DNA of 36,683 nucleotides from the NCBI GenBank assembly GCA_002731015.1, contig PBZM01000049.1:1-36683 (forward strand), given 5' to 3'. The notes under the pieces were generated by a model. The model had not been told where the DNA came from and did no database searches. It worked only from the letters and a program-made list of their open reading frames with translations. Both the position numbers and the translations under genes were made by a program. Numbering within the stretch: the first letter of the stretch is position 1; each line of letters starts with the position of its first letter. This DNA is from Gammaproteobacteria bacterium (GTDB lineage Bacteria; Pseudomonadota; Gammaproteobacteria; Pseudomonadales; Litorivicinaceae). Shown here piece after piece: positions 10,982-20,728 of the stretch.

Positions 10982-11832
10982 GCACGACCTCGGACGCCGA
11001 GAGCGTGGCACACGGCAAAACTAAGATCTGCGCGATTTAATGTATAAAAGTGAAAATCATCCACGCCCTCGCGACCGAGTTGTTCTGCCTGTGAGACAGC
11101 GGCATGTGCTGCTATCAATTGTCGCGTTGTCGGATCCTCATCAAGCCCTTCAAACTGCGTGGAGAACCATTGTGGGATCGATGCACCACAGGCGCCAGCG
11201 AATCGTGTAAGTGTATTGAAATTGGTGACAGGTAAGATGCCAGGAATCAACTTGACGTTCATTTGTGCGGCAGCCACGCGGTCCCTGAATCGAAGGAACA
11301 TCTCATTGTCGAAGAAAAACTGTGTAATTGCACAGCGGCTGCCGGCATCTATTTTGCGTTTTAGGTTCTCAAGGTCTTTATCGGCCGAAATTGCCTGTGG
11401 ATGAGTCTCCGGATATGCAGCCACTAACAACTCAAATGGGTGCTTTTCGAGCAATCCTTGCACCAAATCAGATGCGTACGCGTAGCCCTCTGGATGGGGA
11501 ATGTAGTTAGCCTCGGCGCCTCCCTCTGGGTCGCCACGGAGTGCGACGATCTGTCTCACGCCCATGCTCCAGTATTCATCGGCGATCGCGTCGATTTCTT
11601 TTTGTGGTGTGCCGACGCAGGTGAGGTGAGGGGCGGGCCTGAGACTTGTTTTGGTCAAGATATCCTTGATTACCTGATGGGTGCGCTCTCGGGTCGATCC
11701 ATCGGCACCATAGGTTACTGAGACAAACTCGGGACACAGAGCCTTCAATCGATTTACTGTTTTCCAGAGACTAGCTTCAGCTTCTAGTGTTTTCGGTGGA
11801 AAAAATTCAAACGACACACGTGGTGCGCCCAT
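10978..11832 (-). CDS. metF: 5,10-methylenetetrahydrofolate reductase
   Basis: 284 aa; [44 protein letters not shown]. Confidence 0.97.
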   Translation of the reverse strand: MGAPRVSFEFFPPKTLEAEASLWKTVNRLKALCPEFVSVTYGADGSTRERTHQVIKDILTKTSLRPAPHLTCVGTPQKEIDAIADEYWSMGVRQIVALRGDPEGGAEANYIPHPEGYAYASDLVQGLLEKHPFELLVAAYPETHPQAISADKDLENLKRKIDAGSRCAITQFFFDNEMFLRFRDRVAAAQMNVKLIPGILPVTNFNTLTRFAGACGASIPQWFSTQFEGLDEDPTTRQLIAAHAAVSQAEQLGREGVDDFHFYTLNRADLSFAVCHALGVRGRA

Positions 11833-12764
11833 TAGCGATCCTTTCTTTTTTCAGAAACCAACAGACTGATGTCCAATACGTCGCCAGGAAGGACGTTGGT
11901 TGTGCCAATTTTTAATCCGGCGTCTTCAAGCCAGGAGCGAATATCCGATATTGCGATACTGACCGCGGGTGGCGTTCTAGCGTTAGTAGCCTCTGTAAAG
12001 GCGACCAAGAGAAGTCGTCCGCTTGGTTTCAGCACTCGGGTCGCTTCTTTGATTAGCGCATCCGGGTTAGAGGCAAAGTAGAGCACCTGATCTATGGTCA
12101 CGGTGTCGAAATGTCTCGCAGGAAACCGCATTTGGTACATATCTTCTTGGCGCACAGTTAGGTGCGGAAGATCAGCCTCTGCAAGAGCATTCCTCGCGAC
12201 CATTACCATTTTTTTTGACAGGTCTATACCGACACCGCTGTCAGCCAGGGGCCCCACGATTTTAAGCATTCGGCCGGTCCCGGTCGCGATATCAAGCAGG
12301 TGACCAACGGCTCGACCAGCTAAGGCATCTCGTACGGCGTCGCTGAACCGCAGCTCATCACCGTGGTACTCATGCAAGCGCAGCCAGTCAGGGACCTCTG
12401 TCTCGACAAATTCTTCAGATAATTTTGCTCTCGCATCACGCAGCTCATTCAATCGCGCTTGGTCAAAGTCCATCAAATCGTCATAGGCCGGCAAGTTTTG
12501 CAAGAGGTCCGAAACTAGCTGCTGGCTTGGACTATTCTGCGCGACTCGATAGAAGACCCAGTGTTGTTCGCGGAAGCTTTCCAAGACCCCGGCGTCCTGA
12601 AGTAGCTTTAAATGACGTGAGACTCGAGGTTGCGATTGCCCGACAATTCTCATCAGTTCTGATACAGTCAGTTCACCTTGAGCGCACAAACGCGTTAGTC
12701 TGAATCGCGTCGGTTCAGAAATCGCTTTTAATGCGTCAATATAGTCGTCGTAAGATTTCCACAT
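11832..12764 (-). CDS. sahR: ArsR-family regulator fused to a SAM-methyltransferase-like domain, SahR-like
   Basis: 310 aa; N-terminal ArsR wHTH (ISEPTRFRLTRLCAQGELTVSELMRIVGQSQPRVSRHLKLLQDAGVL) plus class I MTase fold (HLLDIATGTGRMLKIVGPLADSGVGIDLS); first gene of the metF-metH operon with a TAATG stop/start overlap. Confidence 0.83.
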   Translation of the reverse strand: MWKSYDDYIDALKAISEPTRFRLTRLCAQGELTVSELMRIVGQSQPRVSRHLKLLQDAGVLESFREQHWVFYRVAQNSPSQQLVSDLLQNLPAYDDLMDFDQARLNELRDARAKLSEEFVETEVPDWLRLHEYHGDELRFSDAVRDALAGRAVGHLLDIATGTGRMLKIVGPLADSGVGIDLSKKMVMVARNALAEADLPHLTVRQEDMYQMRFPARHFDTVTIDQVLYFASNPDALIKEATRVLKPSGRLLLVAFTEATNARTPPAVSIAISDIRSWLEDAGLKIGTTNVLPGDVLDISLLVSEKRKDR

Positions 12765-12779
12765 GACATATATAATAAT

Positions 12780-12795
12780 ATAAAGATATCTTTAT
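12780..12795. promoter_or_regulatory. Perfect 16-bp palindrome ATAAAGATATCTTTAT, candidate SahR operator
   Basis: Equal to its own reverse complement; lies between divergent starts of the sahR-like gene (12764) and the hydratase gene (12812), in AT-rich promoter-like DNA. Confidence 0.6.
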
Positions 12796-12811
12796 GTTCA
12801 ACGGAGAATTG

Positions 12812-13966
12812 ATGTCGGAGCTAACACTTCGGTTTAATACTGTCCCGCTAGGCAAGGCTGATGGCGTCCTGGGTTTTGCGGTAATGGACCGCCCGAAAGC
12901 CTTAAATGCGCTGGATCATGGCATGATTCGAGAGTTGTTAGGGATTATTGAAGCCGTCGAAAATGATCCTGCCATCAAGGGCCTTTGGATTGAATCATCT
13001 TCTGAAAAAGCGTTCTGCGCTGGTGGAGATGTCCGCGACGTCACCAACAACGGGCAGGCTGGTGGCCTGACTGATTTGACGAACTCCGCCGATTATCTGG
13101 CGGATGAGTATTTGCTGGATGTTTGGCTTCGTCTCAGCACCAAGCCGATATTTGCTTGGGGCGACGGTTACATCATGGGTGGAGGCATGGGAGTCTTTCA
13201 GGGTGCCGATGTCCGCTTCGTGACCGAGCATTCCAGCCTCGCTATGCCGGAGGTACGAATTGGATTTGTGCCAGATTGTGGTGGTAGTTGGTTTTTAAAT
13301 AGGGTACCCAACGGGCTTGGGATATGCCTCGCGATGAGTGGTACGACGATTGGCGCCGAAGACAGCTGTTGGTTGAATTTAGCGGACTGGTTACTACCAC
13401 GCGCCGAAAAAACTGAAGTTTTCGACGCAGTGCTTGGACTGGATTACTCCTCGAAAGAGGTTGCTCTGTCAGAGATCGGGACGGTCTTGCATCATGCAAC
13501 GTCAGAATCTCCGGGGAAGGGACCGTGGGAGGAAAGCGGGGCCCGGTTGGGGAATAGTGTCAGACATCAGCCGCCCATGACGGTTTGGCATAAGATGTTG
13601 CTCTGGAATCGCGACGTTCCCGAACTGTTTGATGGGCTTGAGCAGGCGAGTCCTGGGGCTGCCATGGTTGCAGGTTATCAACAGCAGCGAGCCAAATATC
13701 AGAACCTCACCCAGGCTGTGCTTCAAGAACACGATCTCGCTATGCGCTTGTTGTCTGACGGTGAGTGGTGTGAGGGCGTGCGGGCGCTTCTGGTTGATAA
13801 GGATAGAAACCCTAAATGGCGCTTCAAGGTCGTTGAAGAGGTCACACTAGATTGGATTCATGCGATGCTAGCCCCCATTAAAAGAACACACGAGCATCCG
13901 TTAGCGGAAAAGTTGTCCGACAAGGGTTTGCTTTACGATCATTACAAAAAGAAGGATTTCAGATGA
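12812..13966 (+). CDS. Enoyl-CoA hydratase/isomerase family protein, 3-hydroxyisobutyryl-CoA hydrolase-like
   Basis: MDRPKALNALDHGMIREL, KAFCAGGDVRDV, YIMGGGMGVFQGADVRFVTE, MPEVRIGFVPDCGGSWFLNR; GGAG upstream of ATG 12812; ORF track start 12794 overlaps the palindrome. Confidence 0.88.
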   Translation: MSELTLRFNTVPLGKADGVLGFAVMDRPKALNALDHGMIRELLGIIEAVENDPAIKGLWIESSSEKAFCAGGDVRDVTNNGQAGGLTDLTNSADYLADEYLLDVWLRLSTKPIFAWGDGYIMGGGMGVFQGADVRFVTEHSSLAMPEVRIGFVPDCGGSWFLNRVPNGLGICLAMSGTTIGAEDSCWLNLADWLLPRAEKTEVFDAVLGLDYSSKEVALSEIGTVLHHATSESPGKGPWEESGARLGNSVRHQPPMTVWHKMLLWNRDVPELFDGLEQASPGAAMVAGYQQQRAKYQNLTQAVLQEHDLAMRLLSDGEWCEGVRALLVDKDRNPKWRFKVVEEVTLDWIHAMLAPIKRTHEHPLAEKLSDKGLLYDHYKKKDFR

Positions 13967-14847
13967 ACGTTTCATTCTTAGGCTTGGGTGTCATGGGCTA
14001 CCCTATGGCCGGCCACCTCGCGAGGGCCGGTCACAAGGTCACCGTATACAACCGGAGTGGTGCAAAAGCCGAAAAATGGACAAATGAGTTCGGCGGGGTT
14101 TTAGCGGCCACACCCAAGGAGGCAGCCACTGGAAAGGAGATCGTATTTGCTTGTGTCGGTAATGATGACGATTTACGGAGTATCACGTTGGGAGAGACAG
14201 GCGCATTCGCGGGGATGAACGAGGGATCGTTATTCGTTGACCACACGACCGCCAGCGCTGACGTCGCACGTGAGCTGTTCGGTACCGCGAAAGCGCTAAA
14301 TGTGGGCTTCATGGATGCGCCGGTCTCGGGCGGACAACAGGGTGCTGAAAATGGTGCCTTGACTGTAATGGTCGGTGGGAGCCAAGCGCATTTCGACCGC
14401 GCTTCACCAGTCATCGACGTCTACGCGCGCGCTTGCACGTTGATGGGTGAGGTTGGTACCGGTCAGCTGACTAAGATGGTGAACCAGATCTGTATCGCCG
14501 GCTTGGTTGAAGCACTGTCTGAGGGTCTTTCGTTTGCTCGGGCATCGGGCCTCGACGCGCACCAGGTCATTGACGTTATAAGCAAGGGCGCGGCGCAGTC
14601 ATGGCAAATGGAAAATCGATACGAAACTATGCTTGCCGACAAATTTGAGCACGGATTTGCTGTTGACTGGATGCGCAAAGACTTATCAATTTGCCTAGCT
14701 GAGGCTCGCAAAAATGGCTCGGCCCTACCAGTTACCGCTGCCGTCGATCAACTTTACGGTGAGGTACAGTCAATGGGTGGGGGACGTTGGGACACCTCGA
14801 GCCTGTTTGCACGTCTGGAGGCAATGCGTAAACGCGGTGGCAGCTGA
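13963..14847 (+). CDS. 3-hydroxyisobutyrate dehydrogenase family NAD(P)-dependent oxidoreductase
   Basis: FLGLGVMGYPMAGHLARAGHKVTVYNR, DAPVSGGQQGAENGALTVMVGG, KMVNQ; 4-bp overlap with the upstream hydratase. Confidence 0.93.
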   Translation: MNVSFLGLGVMGYPMAGHLARAGHKVTVYNRSGAKAEKWTNEFGGVLAATPKEAATGKEIVFACVGNDDDLRSITLGETGAFAGMNEGSLFVDHTTASADVARELFGTAKALNVGFMDAPVSGGQQGAENGALTVMVGGSQAHFDRASPVIDVYARACTLMGEVGTGQLTKMVNQICIAGLVEALSEGLSFARASGLDAHQVIDVISKGAAQSWQMENRYETMLADKFEHGFAVDWMRKDLSICLAEARKNGSALPVTAAVDQLYGEVQSMGGGRWDTSSLFARLEAMRKRGGS

Positions 14848-15277
14848 TCCCTACGAAACACTGGTCGCGAGCTTGGCCAACAGAGAGCACTCGCGAGTTG
14901 AGCTCGATCGAAAACTACAAAATCGCCACCCCGCCTTGTCTCGAACCGAGCGCGAGGTCCTGCTCGATCGTTTGATCAAACTAAACCTCCAGTCCGACTT
15001 GCGGTTTGCAGAGATGCTAATCCGATCTCGTCTGCAGCGAGGGCAGGGCCGTCGCCGAATAGAACAAGAACTTGGTTCACATCAAATTGATGCGACCATT
15101 GTGGCGCATCACTTCGATGAGGCCGATCAGAGCGAATCGGATCGTTGTCACGTGGCACTTGAGAAATGGATCCGGGGTAAAAAAGATCCGACACGTGATA
15201 AAGCCCTGAGATTTTTAGCCACCCGAGGCTTTAATTTTTCCGATGCAACAGAAGCAGTCAATGCGATTTTCCGCTAG
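14837..15277 (+). CDS. recX: Recombination regulatory protein RecX
   Basis: LANREHSRVELDRKLQNR, LIRSRLQRGQGRRRIEQELGSHQID, KALRFLATRGFNFSDATEAV; likely GTG start at 14837 inside the preceding gene's 3' end; ORF-track start 14714 is too far upstream. Confidence 0.85.
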   Translation: MAADPYETLVASLANREHSRVELDRKLQNRHPALSRTEREVLLDRLIKLNLQSDLRFAEMLIRSRLQRGQGRRRIEQELGSHQIDATIVAHHFDEADQSESDRCHVALEKWIRGKKDPTRDKALRFLATRGFNFSDATEAVNAIFR

Positions 15278-15278
15278 C

Positions 15279-15306
15279 ATTATCTACCGTTTGATTTTCA
15301 GATAAT
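15279..15306. promoter_or_regulatory. Inverted repeat ATTATCT-14nt-AGATAAT in alaS leader
   Basis: Perfect 7-bp arms located 10-37 bp upstream of alaS ATG. Confidence 0.45.
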
Positions 15307-15315
15307 TGAAAAACT

Positions 15316-17913
15316 ATGAAAAGTGCTGAAATCCGTTCACAGTTCCTCGAATACTTCAAGGAAAATGGCCACAGTATAGTGCGGTCGAGCCCGTTGATTC
15401 CCGGGAACGACCCGACTCTTTTATTTACCAACGCAGGTATGGTGCAGTTCAAAGATGTGTTCACTGGTGAGGATGTTAGGCCCTACAACCGCGCAACCAC
15501 ATCGCAGCGTTGTGTGCGAGCTGGCGGTAAACATAATGATCTTGAAAACGTCGGATATACCGCAAGACACCACACATTTTTCGAAATGCTCGGTAATTTT
15601 AGTTTCGGGGATTACTTTAAAGAAGACGCGATTCGGCTCGCCTGGGGCTTTCTGACCGAACGTCTGGGACTCCCCAAGGAGCGTCTGTGGGTGACAGTGC
15701 ACGATTCAGATCAGGAAGCCGAGGATATCTGGCTTCAGAAGATCGGTGTCGATCCGGACCGTCTCTCTCGTTTGGGCGACAAAGATAATTTTTGGTCGAT
15801 GGGAGACACTGGTCCTTGTGGCCCATGTAGCGAAATTTTTTACGACCACGGGCCGAATGTGCCCGGCGGACCGCCTGGATCGGAGGATGACGATCTCGAC
15901 CGTTATATCGAGATCTGGAACCTAGTATTCATGCAATTTGAGCAAGCCGCAGACGGAACCCGTTCGCCGCTACCAAAACCATCGGTAGACACAGGGATGG
16001 GTCTTGAGCGGATAGCTGCTGTCATGCAGGACGTTCATTCAAACTACGAAATTGATTTGTTTCAGACGTTGTTAAGGGCCGCGGCTGACGTCACAGGTAC
16101 TGATGACCTCGAAGCCAAATCACTACGCGTTATAGCAGATCACATTAGGAGCTGTTCTTTCCTAATTTGTGACGGGATAATGCCGTCGAACGAGGGCCGT
16201 GGCTATGTATTACGCCGGATCATACGCCGCGCGATACGGCACGGAAATAAGCTTGGTTGTGATCATTTGTTCTTCCACAAACTAGTACATACCCTGGTAG
16301 CAGAAATGGGTGAAGCCTATCCAGAACTGCGAGATAACGAGGACCGCATCGTCGGTTCCCTTAAGCAAGAAGAGGTGCAGTTTGCTAAGACGCTTGACGC
16401 CGGCATGAAGGTTCTCGAGGAGGCGATTGGCTCGCTGAGAGATGAAATACTTCCCGGCGAATTGATCTTCCGGTTATACGACACGCACGGATTCCCGGTG
16501 GATCTTACCAATGACATTGCCCGGGAGCGCAGTCTTAGGTTGGATATCGATGGGTTTGAAAAGGCGATGGCCGGACAGCGATTAAAGTCACGTCAAGCGT
16601 CAAGCTTTGCTGTCGAGGGCCAGATTCGATTTGATTTAGAAGACTCTACAGAGTTCCTTGGCTACACACATCTGGACGCTGGTGCAGTCGTCGTTGCAGT
16701 AGCGAAAGAAGGTAATGAGGTTGAAGCACTCTGCGCTGGTGAGTCGGGCATCGTTGTTCTAAACCAAACCCCATTCTACGCAGAGAGCGGTGGGCAGCAA
16801 GGGGACTCGGGTTTACTAACGTCATCCTCCGCATCGTTTCAGGTGATGGAGACCAAAAAGTATGGTTCGCACTTCGGTCACGAAGGCAAGCTTCTTAAGG
16901 GTGAAATAAAGATTGGCGATACCATCAATGCCCGAGTGGAAGGCCCAAGGCGTCAGGCAACCGCCTTGAATCATTCAGCTACGCATTTACTGCACGCAGC
17001 GCTCCGCTCAGTCCTTGGCGAACATGTGACGCAGAAGGGTTCGCTGGTCACTCACGAGCGGACACGTTTTGATTTTTCAAACCCTCAGCCGGTCAAAACT
17101 GATGAAATTATTGCAATTGAGGCGATGGTCAATAAAGAGATTCGCCAGAATGAAGAGGTTGTTACTCGAGTGATGCCCATAGAAGAAGCTAAGGCAACTG
17201 GGGCGATGGCGCTTTTTGGAGAAAAATATGACGATGAGGTGCGTGTTTTGTCGATGGGGGATTTTTCTGTCGAACTGTGTGGTGGCACTCACGTTACGAG
17301 GACCGGTGACATCGGTCTTTTCAAGATTACCGCCGAGAGCGGGGTTTCGTCTGGGGTGCGCCGAATCGAGGCAGTAACAGGCAATGGCGCTTTGGATCAT
17401 GTGCGAGCCCTTGAGAGGACCTTGAGTCAGGCCACTACTCTGTTAAAAACGGGAGCTGATTCTCTAATCCCTAAGATTGAGCAGATGGCGGAGCGTGTTA
17501 GGGGATCAGAGCGTGAAGTCGAAGCACTTAAAATGAGACTCGCGACCGCGGCTGGAGGGGATTTATTAGATGACGTCGCTGAAGTCGCTGGTGTGCAGTA
17601 TCTTGTCGCAAGCCTTGACGGACAAGACCCAAAAACACTTCGCGATACAATGGATCGCTTGAAACAGCGTCTGTCTCAGGGTGTCGTGGTCCTCGCGACC
17701 GTGCGTCACGACAAAGTAAATCTGATTGCAGGGGTCACAGATAATCTTACTGACCGCATCAAAGCCGGCGATCTAGTTGGATTTATCGCTTCACAGGTTG
17801 GGGGTCGTGGCGGCGGACGTGCCGACATGGCACAGGCGGGAGGAACCGAGCCAGCATCCTTGCCAAGGGCGCTAGAGTCAGTCCCAGGATGGATTAAAGA
17901 ACAATTGGTTTAG
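15316..17913 (+). CDS. alaS: Alanyl-tRNA synthetase
   Basis: 865 aa; [55 protein letters not shown]. Confidence 0.99.
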   Translation: MKSAEIRSQFLEYFKENGHSIVRSSPLIPGNDPTLLFTNAGMVQFKDVFTGEDVRPYNRATTSQRCVRAGGKHNDLENVGYTARHHTFFEMLGNFSFGDYFKEDAIRLAWGFLTERLGLPKERLWVTVHDSDQEAEDIWLQKIGVDPDRLSRLGDKDNFWSMGDTGPCGPCSEIFYDHGPNVPGGPPGSEDDDLDRYIEIWNLVFMQFEQAADGTRSPLPKPSVDTGMGLERIAAVMQDVHSNYEIDLFQTLLRAAADVTGTDDLEAKSLRVIADHIRSCSFLICDGIMPSNEGRGYVLRRIIRRAIRHGNKLGCDHLFFHKLVHTLVAEMGEAYPELRDNEDRIVGSLKQEEVQFAKTLDAGMKVLEEAIGSLRDEILPGELIFRLYDTHGFPVDLTNDIARERSLRLDIDGFEKAMAGQRLKSRQASSFAVEGQIRFDLEDSTEFLGYTHLDAGAVVVAVAKEGNEVEALCAGESGIVVLNQTPFYAESGGQQGDSGLLTSSSASFQVMETKKYGSHFGHEGKLLKGEIKIGDTINARVEGPRRQATALNHSATHLLHAALRSVLGEHVTQKGSLVTHERTRFDFSNPQPVKTDEIIAIEAMVNKEIRQNEEVVTRVMPIEEAKATGAMALFGEKYDDEVRVLSMGDFSVELCGGTHVTRTGDIGLFKITAESGVSSGVRRIEAVTGNGALDHVRALERTLSQATTLLKTGADSLIPKIEQMAERVRGSEREVEALKMRLATAAGGDLLDDVAEVAGVQYLVASLDGQDPKTLRDTMDRLKQRLSQGVVVLATVRHDKVNLIAGVTDNLTDRIKAGDLVGFIASQVGGRGGGRADMAQAGGTEPASLPRALESVPGWIKEQLV

Positions 17914-17921
17914 GAAGATCG

Positions 17922-19151
17922 ATGACGTTAATCGTTCAGAAATATGGTGGAACCAGTGTAGGGACCGCAGAGTGTATCCAGGGAGTCGCTAAAAAAGTAA
18001 GAGGTTTCAGAGAGAGGGGATATGACGTCGTAGTCGTAGTCTCCGCTATGGGTGGTGAAACAAATCGTCTGATTGATATGGCAAACGAGATCAGCCAGCG
18101 ACCTGTCCCAAGAGAGTTCGATGTACTCATATCGACTGGCGAACAAGTCACGATAGCGTTGCTAGCCATGGCATTGACAGAGATGGGATGCCCAGCCAAG
18201 AGCTATACTGGTGGGCAAGTTAAAATCCACACAGATAATGCGCACACCAAAGCTCGTATTCAGGCAATTGATAGCGAGAATATCTGTGCCGACCTTAAAG
18301 CGGGGCGTGTTGTTATCGTCGCTGGCTTTCAGGGAGCAGATGATCTGAACAACATTACCACACTCGGCCGTGGGGGTTCGGATACAACTGCGGTGGCATT
18401 GGCCGCGGCTTTGAGTGCTGAGGAGTGTCAGATTTACACAGACGTGGATGGTGTATACACCACCGATCCTCGTGTTGTTGAGTCTGCGCGGAGGTTATCC
18501 AAAATTACCTTCGAGGAGATGCTTGAGATGGCGTCTTTGGGTTCAAAAGTCTTACAGATTCGGTCGGTAGAATTTGCCGGCAAATACAATGTGCCGCTCC
18601 GTGTGCTTTCAACGTTTGAGGAAGGCCCCGGTACATTGATTACCACTGAGGAGTTAGAGTCCATGGAACAACCCGTTATTTCCGGTATTGCATTCAACCG
18701 TGACGAAGCAAAGTTGACGCTGCTTGGTGTGCCCGATGTTCCGGGTGTTGCTGCAAAAATTTTGGCTCCGGTTGGTGCAAAAAATATTGAAGTTGACATG
18801 ATTGTCCAGAATGTTGGGGTGGACCAGACGACTGATTTTACGTTCACGGTTCACCGCAATGATGTTGATTCAGCTCATGATATACTGGAGGGTGTGGCTT
18901 GTGAACTTGGGGCCAGAGAGGTCCGTAAAGATTCCAAAATTTGTAAGGTCTCGGTGGTGGGTGTCGGCATGCGCTCACATGCAGGCGTTGCGAGCCAGAT
19001 GTTCGAAACACTCGCTGCCGAGGGCATCAACATTCAGATGATATCCACATCTGAAATAAAGATCTCCGTCGTTGTGGACGAAAAATATCTCGAGCTCGCT
19101 GTTCGTGCGTTACATCAGACTTTTGATTTGGCGCAAGAGGATGCCAGTTAA
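17922..19151 (+). CDS. lysC: Aspartate kinase
   Basis: MTLIVQKYGGTSVG, GRGGSDTTAVALAAAL, two ACT domains at C-terminus. Confidence 0.98.
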   Translation: MTLIVQKYGGTSVGTAECIQGVAKKVRGFRERGYDVVVVVSAMGGETNRLIDMANEISQRPVPREFDVLISTGEQVTIALLAMALTEMGCPAKSYTGGQVKIHTDNAHTKARIQAIDSENICADLKAGRVVIVAGFQGADDLNNITTLGRGGSDTTAVALAAALSAEECQIYTDVDGVYTTDPRVVESARRLSKITFEEMLEMASLGSKVLQIRSVEFAGKYNVPLRVLSTFEEGPGTLITTEELESMEQPVISGIAFNRDEAKLTLLGVPDVPGVAAKILAPVGAKNIEVDMIVQNVGVDQTTDFTFTVHRNDVDSAHDILEGVACELGAREVRKDSKICKVSVVGVGMRSHAGVASQMFETLAAEGINIQMISTSEIKISVVVDEKYLELAVRALHQTFDLAQEDAS

Positions 19152-19914
19152 TACACCTGAGGCATTTAGGGGCATTGATCGTCTATATGGCGGTCAAGCC
19201 TATCAAAAACTCTCTCGAAGGATAGTTTATGTTGCAGGTATCGGTGGCGTGGGCTCATGGGTTGTTGAGGGTCTTGCACGCTCGGGGATTGGTGAAATTC
19301 GAATGGCTGATCTTGATGATCTCTGTACTACGAATATCAACCGCCAAATTCATGCGCTGATTTCTACGATCGGTCAGTCGAAGGTTGAAGTGATGGCGGC
19401 CCGGTGCCTTGAGATCAACCCGAGTATAGCGATTCGCTGCGATCAAGCTTTTGTGACCGGCAAGACGGTCGAAGACCTGATTGAGGGTGATCTGGACCTA
19501 GTGATTGATTGTGGCGATAACCAAATGGCAAAGGCTGCGTTAATTGCTCACTGTAGACGTCTTAAGATACCAGTAATGACGCTCGGGGCGGCTGGTGGTC
19601 GGATTGATCCGAGCAGGGTTAAGGTCCGAGATCTTGCTAAAACTGATGGAGATGCGTTGTTGGCAGCGGTCAGGCAAACCTTGAGGAATCGGCATGGATT
19701 TCCTCGAACTCCGGGGAAACGATTTTCAGTGAACGCTATCTATTCGGATGAGCAAACACGTTACCTGCAGGCCAATGGATCGGTTGGCCAACAAAAACCT
19801 AGTGAGGGCCCGAATCGATTAGATTGTGCCGGTAGTCTAGGTGCAGCGACCCACGTGACCGCCGTTTTCGCATTTCACGCGACAGCCAAAGCGATAGAGA
19901 TATTGCTCAGTTGA
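19141..19914 (+). CDS. tcdA: tRNA threonylcarbamoyladenosine dehydratase (TcdA/CsdL)
   Basis: E1-like ThiF fold: YVAGIGGVGSWVVEGLARSGIGEIRMADLDDLCTTNINRQIHAL; start MPVNTPEAFRGIDRLYG overlaps lysC stop. Confidence 0.92.
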   Translation: MPVNTPEAFRGIDRLYGGQAYQKLSRRIVYVAGIGGVGSWVVEGLARSGIGEIRMADLDDLCTTNINRQIHALISTIGQSKVEVMAARCLEINPSIAIRCDQAFVTGKTVEDLIEGDLDLVIDCGDNQMAKAALIAHCRRLKIPVMTLGAAGGRIDPSRVKVRDLAKTDGDALLAAVRQTLRNRHGFPRTPGKRFSVNAIYSDEQTRYLQANGSVGQQKPSEGPNRLDCAGSLGAATHVTAVFAFHATAKAIEILLS

Positions 19915-20701
19915 TTACCTCAATCGTGATCGAGGGCCAGTAACTTATCCAATCATAATTGGGGTTTTCGTCGGGCCGGATCACCACCCCACTGATGAGG
20001 TATTTATCGGCTGTTGGTAAGTTAAGGCGTGCTCGTCCGTTAACGTCGGAGTATGCCTCAGATACAACACTCCGATCTTTGTATCGAAAAGCTTTGATCA
20101 GGACATTTGCCAGTGGATTTTGGCCCTCAAATAGGGTGATAACGTGGTGCCCCGCCCTAAGCCGGTTCCACGAGCCTCCCAATACAAATTCAAAAGGCAT
20201 CTCTCCGGAAAGTGAATCTGAAACTGGTTGGTCATCTGTTTTTATTAGACTTTTGGCACATCTGACGTATCGTTCGGTCACGGGCACTATCTTGGGAATA
20301 TCGGAATACTGATTGATCTGGCGATCGAGCCCATCCAGCTTGACGTAATTAGCCCACCGTTCGTCACCCTCCCCGAACCGAACTGAGAAGGGTGTGGTGA
20401 GATGGATAATCTGATTGAGACCTTTGGCTATGGTGATTCGGGCTGCCGGTCTAGAGTCTCCCAACAAACCATCGATGGTCCTCGGTTGGTCAGTAATGTG
20501 GACAAATCGCTCGACTTCCTGGGGTAATAGTGGTTGTGCGCTACCACGAAATGTCTCTCCGACCTTGAGGATCAGGGCAACAGTTTCGTCGGATTCTCCA
20601 TAATGTTTGGATGCCTCGATCCAAAACTCATGCGCAGCAATTTGACTACTAGACAACAGAAGACCTGCGGAGAATGTTAGGCTACGAATTAGTGTCATCA
20701 T
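19907..20701 (-). CDS. DUF4198-like exported protein (possibly metal-uptake associated)
   Basis: Signal peptide followed by AHEFWIEASKHYGESDETVALILKVGE, the characteristic DUF4198 start; start assigned to the ATGATG preceded by GAGG; ORF extends to 20713. Confidence 0.62.
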   Translation of the reverse strand: MMTLIRSLTFSAGLLLSSSQIAAHEFWIEASKHYGESDETVALILKVGETFRGSAQPLLPQEVERFVHITDQPRTIDGLLGDSRPAARITIAKGLNQIIHLTTPFSVRFGEGDERWANYVKLDGLDRQINQYSDIPKIVPVTERYVRCAKSLIKTDDQPVSDSLSGEMPFEFVLGGSWNRLRAGHHVITLFEGQNPLANVLIKAFRYKDRSVVSEAYSDVNGRARLNLPTADKYLISGVVIRPDENPNYDWISYWPSITIEVIN

Positions 20702-20728
20702 GACCTCGATCAATTGAGATAAGTAGCA

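Noticed and set aside
14031-14711. Minus-strand ORFs 14031-14414 and 14463-14711
   Set aside because: Antisense shadows of the hydroxyisobutyrate dehydrogenase-like gene
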